A program made the translations under genes and the position numbers. 64,000 nt of DNA from Daucus carota subsp. sativus (taxonomy: Eukaryota > Streptophyta > Magnoliopsida > Apiales > Apiaceae): the NCBI RefSeq assembly GCF_001625215.2, contig NC_030385.2:46773598-46837597 (forward strand). Reading direction: 5' to 3'. Under the pieces are notes generated by a model, which ran no database searches, was not told the DNA's origin, and worked only from the letters and a program-made list of their open reading frames with translations. Below are positions 45,046 to 57,557 of this stretch, piece after piece; position 1 is the stretch's first letter, and every line of letters starts with the position of its first letter.

Positions 45046-46560
45046 ATGTCGATGCTTAAGCTTTCTCTCCTCTGTTTCTTCTTCTTTCAAGCCGTGTATT
45101 GCATTAATAATTCTGGTTCCATCGGAGTAAACTATGGCAGAATAGCTGATAATCTCCCAGACCCTTCCAAAGTGGTGGAGCTTCTCAAATCCAACGGCAT
45201 TACCCGTGTCAAAATCTTCGATTCCGATCATTCTGTTCTCTCCGCTCTTGCTAACTCGGGGATTAGCCTCACCCTATCAATGCCTAATGGCCTCCTCTCC
45301 TCAGCTGCTAACGATCAATCATTCACTGATGCATGGCTTAAGGCCAACATTGTGCCCTTTCTTCCGAAGACGATAATCGAAGCCATTGCGGTTGGGAATG
45401 AAGTGTTTGTGGATCCTCAGAACACTCCGCACCTCGTGCCTGCGATGAAAAATATTTATGCTTCTTTAAGTAAATTTAATTTGAGCTCTGTTATCAAGGT
45501 GTCGTCCCCTGTGGCTCTTAGTGCACTTCAAAGTTCGTATCCGCCATCAGCTGGATTGTTCAAGTCTGATTTGATTGAGCCTGTGATCAAGCCTATGCTT
45601 AGCTTTATGCGACAGACAGGGTCGTATTTTATGGTGAATTGTTACCCGTTTTTTGCTTATGAGGCCAATACGGATACTATCTCGTTAGACTATGCTCTGC
45701 TTCGTCCGAATCAAGGCGTGAAAGACTCTGGCAATGGGAAGGTTTACAAGAGCCTGTTTGAAGCACAGCTCGACGCGGTTTTTGCAGCTCTTGATGCCTT
45801 GAAGTTTGATGATGTTAAAGTTGTTGTGTCCGAGACTGGCTGGCCTTCTGCTGGTGGTGATAAGGAATTCGGTGCTGGACCCGACAATGCAGCTTCGTAC
45901 AACGGGAATCTAGTGCGCAGGGTACTGACAGGAGGTGGTACTCCCTTGAGGCCTAATGAAAATCTCAACGTATTTTTGTTTGCATTGTTTAACGAAGATC
46001 AAAAAAGTGGACCTGTCTCCGAAAGAAATTATGGCCTATTTTATCCGAACACTCACAAAGTTTACGACATTCCATTGACATTATCCGCGATGAACGATAC
46101 GACGTCGAATCCGACAAACGGAAGCAAAGCAGAGGCGCCAGCAGCATCAGCTCCGGTAAACGGAGGAGATTTGAGTCCAAGCACAAGGGGACGTACTTGG
46201 TGTGTAGCAAATGTGCAGGCAGGGCAGGAGAAACTACAAAGTGGGCTGGATTATGCTTGTGGACAAGGCAGGGCTGATTGTGGGCCGATTCAGCCCGGTG
46301 CAACATGTTTTGACCCGGATACTCTTGAGGCCCATGCTTCTTACGCGTTCAATAGTTATTATCAGAAGATGTCACGTGCTAGCGGCACGTGTGATTTTGG
46401 CGGAGCTGCCTATGTGGTGACTCAACTTCCTAGTACGTGTCTTTAATTACAATTTTTTTTATTTTGATAATTATTTTTCTCTTTATTTTTATATTAATGG
46501 AATCCCTTTTTTTTTCCTGCAGAGGTGGGCAACTGCGAGTTTCCAACTACGAGAGGATGA
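45046..46560 (+). CDS. Glucan endo-1,3-beta-glucosidase (GH17) with C-terminal X8/CBM43 domain
   Basis: A secreted callose-degrading enzyme, paralogue of the gene at 13998-15886. Exons 45046-46432 and 46523-46560 give 474 residues. MSMLKLSLLCFFFFQAVYC is a signal peptide, and IGVNYGRIADNLP starts the GH17 domain. The general acid is in AVGNEVF and the nucleophile in SETGWPS. A linker rich in Ala, Pro, Asn and Gly (about 350-380) leads to the X8 domain at RTWCVAN. That domain ends VGNCEFPTTRG after splicing at the same position and phase as in the paralogue. The early intron of the paralogue (after the signal peptide) is absent here. No GPI tail is seen. The unspliced frame would end a few codons after the donor, so the 38-base terminal exon is needed to complete the X8 domain. 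Confidence 0.94.
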
Positions 46561-48060
46561 AAGATGCTGCAGTTGATTTATTTATTTATTATTTAGTGGA
46601 TAAAATTGAAAGTAGAAATTTGTTGATTGTTAGGTGTTCTTTTGTAGGAGATTTCTCCGCCCATTTATTATACTTTCGTTTATATGTAATAAATAAAATG
46701 TTTTGCATCTACAATCTTATATTCCCTCAAATTTAAAAGTAATGTCCAATAATCAGATCAAATTCAGTTTTTAAATAATATATGATTTATTATTTAGAAA
46801 TTGCTTTAAACTCTAGTATTTTAAAATTTTCTGATTTATTATATAATTCATGATTAATTCTCAAATAATTTATATTTTACTGATTTACTGTTTATATCAT
46901 ATTTGATCAAACATTTCTGAATAATTAAAATAAATTATGATAAATCTTTTATAAATCATGAGTCAATAACTCAACGATTAGTTTCAATTTACAATTTTCT
47001 ACGTCTTAAAATTTATGTTTAAATCCAGCACTTAACATGATGGAAAGTAAATCTACAATCTCATTCTCACTACCAATTTTACTATGATTAATAAAATAGG
47101 CGGCTAACATATGACACAACGAAGAAGTCTCCATAGCTTGATCGATTTGACCGGAGCAAATCCACGTCAGGATGAAAGTGGAAGACAACGAAGCTAGTTC
47201 AACAGTCTGCCAATTCCTCGTTTCGAATACGTATAAAATACTAGAAAGATATAATACAATATTCGGAATCGTGATTCTAAGCATGTAGGTTTTGTTTGTT
47301 AAATCCGATTATGTGTTCAACATTTTTGTCATTCAAGACATTTGTCTGGTCAATTCTTTTCTAAGAGAACATGTTTTCCACTATAATGTAAGTATTTCAA
47401 GCTGCTCCACAATATATTAAAATATTAATATTATTTAGGTCACTAAACTAATGTACTACTTTGTAATTACTGAAAGGAATTCAGGAAATATAATAATAAT
47501 AATCTTATTATTTAGTAATTGCAATAAGTTATATTATACCATGCGACCTTTACTACTCATGGATTTCGATTAATAAATGATAATAGGATATTTATTTTTC
47601 TTCTATTATAAAAGTTTTCGATAAATATTTTTTGCTGGCTCAAATATAATACATTTCAATCTCGACCATAAAAATGAGTTTTTTTAAATAATTAACCTAT
47701 TCATATTAATTGGTGAAAATACTATTTTCTATGTTCATATTTGAACCGGCTCTATTTATACCGGCGTACTATTTATTTATAAAAAAAATAGTAAATATTA
47801 GTATTGTTTTAGGTCCTGACAATATATAAAGTTTCAAGTTGGAAATACAGCTAACTATGTTTAATTGCTGTTAAAGAAGCAGGGTTTAAACTTCAAACTA
47901 ACAGTACTTATGTTCGATTAAACATTATTGTTTCCTGCTTAATAAATCCACAACATAAATACTATATTGCTCACATCACACTTTTATTAATTTAACACCT
48001 ACATACACACTGTATTAGATATATTCAGAGAAAGGGAAGACTTTGGCAACCCGGCACAGC
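46561..48060. other. Intergenic AT-rich spacer
   Basis: Contains the 3' UTR of the GH17 gene and the distal promoter of the PP2A B' gene. A 92-codon minus-strand frame at 47006-47284 has no recognisable domain and no splice support. No TIR pair or RNA gene was seen. Confidence 0.5.
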
Positions 48061-48077
48061 ACAACTCTCTTTTTCTT

Positions 48078-48083
<6 letters not shown>

Positions 48084-48115
<32 letters not shown>
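48084..48115 (+). repeat. (CT)n tract in the PP2A B' leader
   Basis: About 16 CT units lie in the 5' leader region of the PP2A B' gene. Such pyrimidine tracts are common near plant transcription starts. A likely 5' UTR intron follows, with donor GTAAGT at 48165 and acceptor TTAG near 48439. Confidence 0.85.
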
Positions 48116-48119
<4 letters not shown>

Positions 48120-48451
48120 GATTAAAGTTGGAAATTTGAATTAGGGTTTCTTCAGATCCTCATTGTAAGTCCTTCTCTCTTACTTTCAGTCTCTCCAGTT
48201 ATCGAATTTCAATGGCATAGAGTACTTATGAATTATGCACTTGTATATGAGTTGGGGTACTTTAAAGTTTTGATCTTTTGAGTTCTTTTGTTCTTATTTT
48301 GTGATTTAAGGGTTCAAGATTTGAAATCTTGATCTGGGCTGTTTTGATTTTTGGTGAAGAATGTGTGCTTCTTGATTTAGTTTGGACTTTGGAGGGGATA
48401 AAGTTTTGATTGTTTGACTTTGTGGGAAATTGTAATTAGGGTTTAGTGGAT

Positions 48452-51400
48452 ATGATTAAGCAGATATTTGGTAAACGGAAGGCATCTTCAAAATCATCTT
48501 CGCAGAGTGATTCAAGTAATGATGTTGGGTATTCATCCATAAATACTTCGAGTTCAGCCGGTGGGGGTGTTGGTAATTCTACTAAGACTACTTCTGTATC
48601 AGGGAAAGGTGCAAATTCTGCTTCTGCAGCTTTGAAATCAAGTAATGGGAATTATGCCCCACAATCGTCGAGTGCTGCTATTGTATCGAATCAAGGGAAG
48701 AAGTCAGGTCCTGGGGGTTCTCAAGCTGGCCAGGGGATGAATTATGGTGTATATGAAGCTTTGCCTAGCTTTCGGGATGTTCCCAGCTCTGAAAAGCAGA
48801 ATTTGTTTTTAAGGAAGTTGGATATGTGTTGCGTGTTGTTTGATTTTAGTGATGCTTCTAAGAATCTGAAAGAGAAAGAGATAAAGCGACAAACTTTGCT
48901 TGAACTTGTTGAATACATATCGTCAGCAACTTCCAAGTTTAATGAAGTCACCATGCAGGAGATCACGAAAATGGTAGCTGCGAATCTTTTTCGAGCCTTT
49001 CCGTCTAGTCATGATAACAAACTACCAGATGTGTATGATCCAGAGGATGATGAACCAGCCATGGAACCGTCATGGCCTCATCTTCAAGTTGTGTATGAGT
49101 TTCTTTTGAGATTTGTGGCTTCTACTGAAACAGATGCAAAACTTGCAAAAAGATATATTGACCATTCCTTTGTGTTGAGATTACTTGATCTTTTTGACTC
49201 GGACGATCAACGAGAGAGGGAGTACTTGAAGACAATTCTTCATCGCATATATGGGAAGTTCATGGTGCACCGGCCATTTATTAGGAAATCCATCAACAAT
49301 ATTTTTTACAATTTTATATCTGAGACTGTGCGACACAATGGAATTGCCGAATTGCTTGAAATCTTGGGTAGTATAATTAATGGGTTTGCTTTACCTTTAA
49401 AGGAAGAACACAAGCTTTTCCTTGTTCGTGCCTTGATTCCCCTTCACAAACCTAAAAGTGTATCAATGTACCACCAGCAACTTTCTTATTGTATTACCCA
49501 ATTCGTGGAGAAGGATATTAAGCTAGCTGACACAGTAATTCGAGGTTTGTTGAAGTACTGGCCTATAACTAATAGTTCAAAAGAAGTCATGTTCCTTGGT
49601 GAGCTAGAGGAAGTTTTGGAAGCTACCCAGGCTGCAGAGTTTCAGAGGTGCATGGTCCGTCTGTTCTGTCAGATTGGTCGCTGCCTTAATAGCTCACATT
49701 TCCAGGTATTCTGCAATCTACTAGATTCTATTCATCTGTTAGGGTTAAATTTAGAATCTTTAACTCTACGTTTTAGGTTTTTAGACATCACGTCATTTAG
49801 AGATCTCTTATTAATTATTTTATATTTTATGTTAATTGCCTTTCTCTTAATGGTGGGTGAGTTTGGAATTATTCGAGACGATGACGACCAAGGAAGCAGG
49901 TATTCGTCTGTATGGTACCTACAGGGGCCACATGACGCATCCCTGTATAATAGTGGGTGGGGGTGCTGGGTGGTGCAGGGCAGGAGGTGAGGAGTGACAC
50001 TGAATGTAAATAAAAACTTACCTTGTAAGCCCTATTTTTAAAATAAGCCGGATTTGTTCAAGAATCTGCAATTTGGGGGGACTTCACCTACTAATTTGCC
50101 GGCATCTTCGGCGGCAAACTTAAATGTCATTTCTGATTCTTCTGAATTCTAATCTTGTTTTTTTATCAACGGAAACTGAGGCCGTAGTGATTGTTGTGTT
50201 CGTCTTAATCACCACTTAATTAAACTTAACAAAAATCCCGAGGTCAAAGACGACTTCCAAATATCTTTCACAATTGTATCCATGCTCAACAACTATTAAC
50301 ACATTCAATTTTCATGTACACAAGTACACAATCCAACATCTTTCCTCAGAATTGTTAAACTACAACTTTGATTCAGTAAAGGCAAAAAAAAGGTAATGAG
50401 TATATGTATATGTAATAGGTTTTTTTTTGAAATAAAATGTAATTATGGAAACACGAATAACACTGCTAGCCACCCAAAACAGCCACTGGAACCACCACTG
50501 AAACTCCTGCTGTCAAGGATACATGTTAGGGCTCTGATACCAAGTAAATGTACCGAGGAAAAGAGGATTAAGGCTAAGTTGCCCTATCCTGTAATATTTG
50601 TTGACTCCTTCCGTCCCGTTTATATATTCTTCATTTCTCTATCTTTTTGTCCCAAAAAATTTCCATATTTGATTAATATGGTAAATTATGTGTTATATAA
50701 GTTAATCACATTCTTCGTAACTTTTAGTCTATTTATTATAATTGAATAAAAGTGTATTTGGATAGGGGAACAAGAATAACGGGACGAACGGAGTATATTA
50801 GAGTTGTATTATAGAGAGGATGTTATAGAGAGTTCTAATGGAAGACCCACATGTTCTGCTTATGTTTGACAATATCTTATATGCAAAACATATTGTATAA
50901 CATATATTTATTCAAATAATAATCTACATAAAATATTTTTATAATATTTTATATGTTGGACATATGGATCTCTCATTAGTACTCCTTCCATCCCGTTTAT
51001 ATATTCATCATTTCCTTATCTTTTCATCCCCAAAAATTTCCATATCTGATTAGTGTGGTAAATTATGTGTTATATAAGTTAATCACATTCTTCGTAACTT
51101 TTAGTCTATTTATTATAATTGAATAAAAAGTGGATTTAGATAGGGGAACAAGAATAACGGGACGAACGGAGTATATTAGAGTTGTATTCTAGAGAGGATG
51201 TTATAGAGAGTTCTAATGGAAGACCCACATGTTCTGCTTATGTTTGACAATATTGTATATGCAAAACATATATTTAATCAAATAATACTCTATAGAGGAT
51301 GTTATAGAGAGTTCTAATGGAAGACCCACATGTTCTGCTTATGTTTGACAATATTGTATATGCAAAACATATATTTAATCAAATAATACTCTTTATGAAA

Positions 51401-54094
51401 TATTTTTATAATATTTTATATGTTGGACATGTTGAAGGACATATGGCTCATTAGTACTCTCTGTAAGGGTCCTTCATTGAACTTTTGCATATATATTAAG
51501 GATGATTAACTTGGGTTTTTAGTACTTGGTTTTATTTAAATGGAACTCTTTTTTTGGCTAAACCACATTTAAGATTTTTTAAATGGAGCTCTTTATTTTA
51601 ATTATCATAAATAATATAACATCTAAGAATTACCGCCCCCCCCCCCCCCCCCCCCCCCCACCCACCCCACCCCACCCCACCGGAACCCCTATATTTTTTT
51701 ATTCGTGGGATTCCCTTTTTTCCGTACTGCACTCCCGCACCTGCATTCGTGCTTCCTAGGTGATACCATTAGGTATATTTATACTGAATCCTGTATATAA
51801 TCCTTGCTATACTGTCTTTTCTTGTTATCAACTGCTGACTCCACTCTCAGTGAGTTACATTTCTTTGATGATTCGGTTAAAGATTGCTTTAGCTGATGCA
51901 ATTGATTAATATTAAGAAATTTGATGGACGGTGTATCAGACACCCTCTCACTATCTTTCCAATCTGTACTTTCTTTTCAATTTTTAAAATGCATTGACAG
52001 TGTAAGCTTGTGTTTAATATGGAGTTATATATCACGTAATTAAGTATGATTTTCATTTTTCTGTGTTAAGTGTCTCTTTTTGAAATTGCAACAGACTACC
52101 AACTTCCTCCGGATAACTTTGATAAGAAAAGAGAAGGGAAAAGATATTTTAGAGTACTAAAAAATTTCATTAAGTGCGTTGTGAGTTCCCATGTTTTTTT
52201 AAAAGGAGAAAGAAATTTCTTTTAATAAGCTTCCCATATTAAATGCCCCAATTGGAAAATTTGGAGAGACACAGAATACAAACTTACCATTCCAGACATC
52301 CCTTTTCCGTTCTTTTAAGTAACGTGTCACTCCTTTCATATCCCAACTTTCTCTTCTGTCGCATATAAATTGTGAACACATGAGAGTGAATTTAACTTTT
52401 CTCTCTTACTCTCTTAACTTTTTACGCCTTTTCACTCTTTTCCTTATAACACTCGGTACAAAAGTTCAACTGATGTTCTTTGTTTCATTAATTATTTTAA
52501 ATCAATTTTATTTGTAATTGACACCATAATTTTAATATTTGGGTGTATTTTCAGATGGGTTATAATGCGATAATACTATAATACTTTGTAACTTGAGTCA
52601 TTGAGGGCTGCAGAACTAACGACTCTATTAAAAAGTAGAATTAGCCACTTTTTTACGAATTTTTAAGTGGATGAGATCGGCCGAGTTCAAGTTCTCTTTA
52701 TCACGTGTTTATAAAGTTTGGACTCTGTCTCTCTTTTTCTCTGAGTGTGTGTACTCTTAGACATCTGTGAGTTAATAGTGTAATTTAAGCAGCCTATTTA
52801 ATTAATTTTTCTTGAAGAATTAATGTTTAGTTATGTAATACAGATTACTTTTCATGTGATTTACTAAGAAATTTGTGGGGGAGTGTCGTATTACTTTCAG
52901 TCATATACATTTTTTGTTGTTCATGTCAAACTTCATCGTTCTACCACCCATCCATGGATATCTTGCATGAGGAACAGAAACTTATACATAATCCATAAAA
53001 AGATGTTGACAAAGATTTGTTATCACTCCTAATAACCAGCTGAGGTCAGCCTTCACCTGACCAACTACCTTTCAATGGTCAAAATAACATTCCTTATCGT
53101 GTAGTTTTGGTGTGAAAAATGATGATCAGATGAAAGAGTTTGATATAAAATGGTAAGAGTTCTGATGAGTAGGGTATAATTGTGTTGTCAATAGATTATG
53201 AATTGAATATCTGTGGTACTATAGATAGTTTAATGATGTTACCTTCGTTTATTAATATTTTTGATTTATGTATAATTATATTGTACTTGCCTTTTTCATA
53301 TCTGAGATGGGATTGTGTCTTCTCATTCGTGTTGCCAGTTGCCCGGGCTGGAATCAATTTAATAACACAACCCAATTAATTTGGCTAAAAAGTATTAAAC
53401 CCATTCAGTTAAAAAGAAAGTATAGATCAACCCCTACTTGACAAACAATCCAACCCATTCGGGTTGATTTTTTTCCGACCCAACTTAGCGTTGTTTTTTA
53501 ATTCTTGGCTAGGTCGGCCCCGGTTTGACCCACCCATCTACACCTAAATAACTCCTAGATTTATATGCACCACATATTCATTAAGCTTATTTAGTATAAT
53601 CAAGATAATTATTAGCACTCTTGTATTTTATATTCAAAATTTCTTGTGTAAGCCTTTGCAAGTCCGTAATAATTTTTTGATTTTATGCATTGGATTTCAT
53701 ATTGTAGGTAGCTGAACGAACGTTGTTTTTGTGGAATAACGATCATATAAGGACTCTGATTACACAGAATCGCAAGATCATACTGCCAATTATTTTCCCA
53801 GCCTTGGAGAACAATACTCGGAGTCACTGGAACCAAGCTGTTCATAGTTTGACGCTGAATGTGAGAAAAATATTTATAGACGCAGATCAAGCACTTTTTG
53901 ATGAGTGCTTAGCTAAGTTCCAAGAAGAGGAAATGAAAGGTAAAGAAAAACTTGAGAAGCGCGAATTAACTTGGAAGCGCTTGGAAGATATGGCAGCATC
54001 CAAGGCTGTAACCAATGAGGCAGTGCTCGTTTCGAAATTTTCTTCCGTGGCCATTGCCACAAGCACAAATTCGCCGAAGGCCGCCAGTAGTTGA
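48452..54094 (+). CDS. Serine/threonine protein phosphatase 2A regulatory subunit B' (B56)
   Basis: Substrate-selecting subunit of the PP2A holoenzyme. Exons 48452-49705 and 53708-54094 join in phase 0 to 546 residues, typical of plant B' proteins. The start at 48452 gives [10 protein letters not shown], the conserved N-terminus. A Ser/Gly/Asn-rich disordered segment follows (about 12-95). The B56 HEAT-like domain covers about 100-500, with [33 protein letters not shown] and [20 protein letters not shown] as signatures. Exon 2 completes the domain ([13 protein letters not shown], then the conserved [12 protein letters not shown]). The last intron is about 4.0 kb and swollen by repeats. Without splicing the frame runs into an unrelated tail. 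The gene is convergent with the cupin gene. Confidence 0.95.
50604..51390. repeat. MITE-containing segment duplicated in tandem in the PP2A intron
   Basis: A unit of about 377 bases starts ACTCCTTCCGTCCCGTTTAT at 50604 and recurs at 50981 (ACTCCTTCCATCCCGTTTAT). Each holds a MITE-like body ending GGGACGAACGGAGTA plus the same flank, including TTCTAATGGAAGACCCACAT. A third, partial copy of the flank starts at about 51294, 101 bases after its match in copy 2. Because the flank is copied too, this is segmental tandem duplication and not independent insertion. Confidence 0.9.
51636..51681. repeat. Poly-C run followed by CCCCA repeats (G-quadruplex-prone)
   Basis: An uninterrupted run of 24 C is followed by A and then several CCCCA-type units up to CACCGG. 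The complementary strand has at least four GGGG runs separated by single T, a strong G-quadruplex motif. It lies in the long PP2A B' intron. The run length may be affected by sequencing or assembly error. Confidence 0.9.
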
Positions 54095-54857
54095 AGACAG
54101 TGTCTCGTGAAAATATGAGGAACCAACATCTTCAGCATTGATGACCATACAAGATTACAAGGTGTGTTACATGGAGTTCCGAGTCTAAAGGTCCCCACCT
54201 TAGTTGTAAAATCTAAATCTCTCAGCTAGGCAAGCTTAATGATGAAAGTTGGATTCTGTGGATATATGAGCTACATCTGTACTTTGTTTTTTACTTGGGC
54301 TGTTTGCCCATTTCTTTTTGTCATGTTAGCAATGGAGTTGTGTATTATAAGAAAACTGGTTCGTAGAGGAAGCATCTTTTTGTATGTTCTGCCCTTTAAT
54401 GTTGTTTTGTGTAATGGCAGCAGAGAGGTTTTATCCTATTTTACTTGCTGCTTGTTCTAGCTTCAAGTCTATTCCTTACTGGGAAGTTTATAGCATCAGG
54501 TTGTCCCCTATAATTCTTCATGCTCTATCTTGTCCAAAATGGAAATTCAGAGTGATTTGCATATGGAATCTAAAAAATTACAGCTCTTGAGATGCTAGAC
54601 ACAGAGATTGACCCAAATTGGCATCACAACAGATTACAAAACTGTCAGGCACCCAATAAGTTTGTCTCTTGAAGAACCATTAAAATATATGGTCGAGAGA
54701 AGTAAAAGAAATATTCTGAAGAACTGAGAATAGTTAAAAATTACTTTCCAGAATCTTTCATAAGCATTAGCTTCTGCAATTTACAGAGAAGCATTCAAGT
54801 CTTTGAGAAAAATTTCCAAAAGCAAACATGCAAACTAGAAAGTACAACTACTATTCC

Positions 54858-55292
54858 TCAGCCTTCACCATATGCCAAAAACCTGTATCTCTCTTGGTAA
54901 AAATCATTAAAGAAGAGATCAGCCTCAAACCATTTAGGGTAACGAACCAGATCACCAGCCACGAAACTCATGTAACGCTTACTTCCTTCGGGAACCACCC
55001 TCACTTCACCTTCCTCTATGTAAACTAGCTGGTCTACATGCCAGTCCCAAGGTAACTTACACTTTCCGGTCTTCCACGTTGACCAGCGTGATACCCCAAG
55101 TTCAGCTAGTCGTTTTGACGAAACATTCTTTTCTACTCGTACATGGTAAAGTTCCTCTAGTGGTCTCTCTAATTGCATTGCTTTTAATCGGTTACAGCGT
55201 GCAGTTGTAGAAGCAGTATATAATCTTCTCTCTCCACTACCTCCTTTTGTGGTAAAGGAGCTTAGTAGTGGTTGCATGAACACACTTGCCAT
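54858..55292 (-). CDS. Small RmlC-like cupin (Cupin_3/DUF861 type), probably plastid-targeted
   Basis: The start ATG at 55292-55290 gives 144 residues. A frame reaching 55331 exists only with a TTG start. The first ~40 residues are Ser/Thr/Arg-rich with few acids, as in a chloroplast transit peptide. The cupin core follows: ELGVSRWSTWKTGKCKLPWD, then YIEEGEVRVVPEG and VAGDLVRYPKWFEADLFFND. These are typical of the small single-domain cupin_3 proteins of plants. Their activity is mostly unknown, so none is assigned. The coding exon follows a TTTTGTAG acceptor at about 55341. A 5' UTR exon probably lies near 56890-56824, ending CATAGAG before GTAAAG, which implies an intron of about 1.5 kb. The gene is convergent with PP2A B'. 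Confidence 0.85.
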   Translation of the reverse strand: MASVFMQPLLSSFTTKGGSGERRLYTASTTARCNRLKAMQLERPLEELYHVRVEKNVSSKRLAELGVSRWSTWKTGKCKLPWDWHVDQLVYIEEGEVRVVPEGSKRYMSFVAGDLVRYPKWFEADLFFNDFYQERYRFLAYGEG

Positions 55293-55341
55293 AGCTAGCT
55301 GCAATAATCTTTCCTCAATCCGACAAGCCAAGCCAATCTAC

Positions 55342-56823
55342 AAAACACACTTAACCTCGGTAATGTTTAGAATATATATCTAAAGACTAGTGACTCGTAA
55401 TATGTGCCAAATGTTTAGAACAAATATCTGTAGTAACTCATGATGTGGGTATAGTGTAAACTAATGATTTCGCCGTTCAAAAATATGATATCTCGCATGT
55501 TACAGGATGTCAAAGTTACCCGCTGACAGATAAAACATGATTAAATGACATAAATTAATATCTGTTAGATAAAATTAATAGTACATACTGAATTAAATAT
55601 CCAAACCTCATATTCATTCAAGAAAAAGTTTTTGCGTCTGCTGAAGACAAATGCTTAGTTTCTCAACACTATCCTCTGTTGCACAAATATATAATACAAG
55701 GTCAAAGATTTACTCCCAAAAGTCGTTATATGATGTGGTACACTATTTTACCTCTTATAAGGACTTGCAAAACATTTATAACTGCATCCCCTTGCGACTT
55801 GTGAGAAAACGTTTTGACATAACACTTGTCTATAGGATGCTTAGTAATTTAGAATTTTATTTGGAAAAAAATCTGCAGCAAGTAATTCAGCTAAATGGCC
55901 ATCAGCCCATCAGACAAGTGAAACATGGCGCCCCCATTTCAACTTCCGCTTTATTCTAAGTATATGTGTCATAATAGACTGATAAGATTATGCAGACGAC
56001 CACACAGAGTATAACAAAATTGCAACTACACGCGTCCACAAGTACAGGGTATATTTCCTATTCACACATGATGTCTAACATCTAAATATAGCAAATCAGA
56101 TATTTCTCACACACAAGCAGAAACCTTATGTTTTGCACTCCATTCACTAAAGAGTATAACACAATAAACTACATATAGTTTGCGTATGTCTACCCACAAA
56201 TCCGTAGAGACGAGTATCCTTCACTCCATAAAGGACTACACTTAAACCTCTACCTACTCTATCAGCAAGCCAAGAGTTGCCCTCAAACACAATGAGAACT
56301 ACCTTCTTGCAGCTTAAGCACCGACTTAAAATAAGCCAGGGCTGCCAGCCTGCCACAGTCTGCTAACGCATCAGCAAAATTATATATAAACAAACTCCAA
56401 TCTCAATCGTGACATTAATCCATCATATCAATTATCTCCACCACAATTCAGTTCACTAATTGACAGCACAAATCGTACTCGTAATTGTTGCATTAGCATC
56501 AAAGTAACACTAAAGACTAAACATATCAACCCATTTACCGTATTAATTACTTAAAAGAGAAGGTCTTTAAAGAAAGAACATCTCTTCTTTTCGGAGCAGG
56601 GGTAAAGTCTGCGTACATCTCACGACCGTAACGACTTACAAATGGGACATACAAGGTAAGTTTGGTTTGATTTTTAGCATACCCATATAGTGTAATTGAG
56701 ATAGAATCACATTTCTGTAAAGTTCTTAAAGATTTCGATTCAAGAAAGTCTTGGAACATAAATATGAACATTTGGTATGAAATTGAAAACATAAAGAACG
56801 AGTAAAATTTGAAACTTTACCTC
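55342..56823. other. Probable 5' UTR intron of the cupin gene
   Basis: Minus-strand donor GTAAAG at about 56823 and acceptor TGTAG at 55340 enclose about 1.5 kb without a recognisable gene. A 102-codon plus-strand frame at 55651-55959 has no domain features, and I treat it as chance. Confidence 0.45.
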
Positions 56824-56890
56824 TATGCAATGGAGCTGATTGCTTTCCTGGATTTTAATTTCACGATATAAACCCTAGAACACAGAGGTT

Positions 56891-57557
56891 TATCCAAAGT
56901 CCCAACTGTGTGTATATGTTGGATGATAGAGTCACGGGCGGTGACAGGCGGACCGTGACGGTACTATTAATTTTTAATTGATTTTGTTTGAAGATATATT
57001 AAGTTTTAATTGATTTGATTAATTATTATAATACTTTTTAAATAATATATTATAAATTAATATATCCAATATTATTATAATATTATATATTATTTAAATT
57101 TTTATTAACCACGTTCTCCCGATTAATCTCTAATCAGCATCTTCTCTGATTAAACTAATTCTCGATTTTTATGACATAACATAGAGATTTTATTTTACAA
57201 AACCAGAAGTCTTGAATTTTTGTTAATATATAATTCAAGAAATACACGATGTTCCTCTTTTTATCCTTTGAGTTCCACTCTCGATTATTATCGAAAAATT
57301 ATTATTATGCTACTTGTAAGTTTTAAAAATTTAGTTGTCAACATATTTTCGTTATAATAAGTCATAATTATCCAGATGGATATTAAATTTGAATTCATAA
57401 ATTTAGTGTTGGAATGGATAGTAGTGCTTAACGTGTCCAATATTCGTACGCATGTTTCGACACAGTGACATCCTCTTATGATAATACCCTGTTTCCCCAG
57501 AAAAAGACCATCAATATTCATTGTAATTAACAAATTTAATTTGAATTATCATTCATC
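56891..57557. promoter_or_regulatory. Divergent promoter region, cupin (-) and lycopene-cyclase-like gene (+)
   Basis: About 670 bases, very AT-rich, separate the inferred 5' end of the cupin transcript from the start codon of the plastid-type FAD protein. Both products look plastid-targeted, so a shared regulatory region is possible. No specific element could be assigned with confidence. Confidence 0.4.

Noticed and set aside
46437-46736. 99-codon plus frame after the GH17 gene
   Set aside because: It covers the last intron, terminal exon and 3' UTR of the GH17 gene in a different frame.
53330-53560. CAACCC/GGGTTG-rich patch in the PP2A intron as a transposon end
   Set aside because: It looks like a degenerate repeat, but I found no paired terminus or target duplication.
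55651-55959. 102-codon plus frame
   Set aside because: It lies in the proposed 5' UTR intron of the cupin gene, with no domain features and no splice context.
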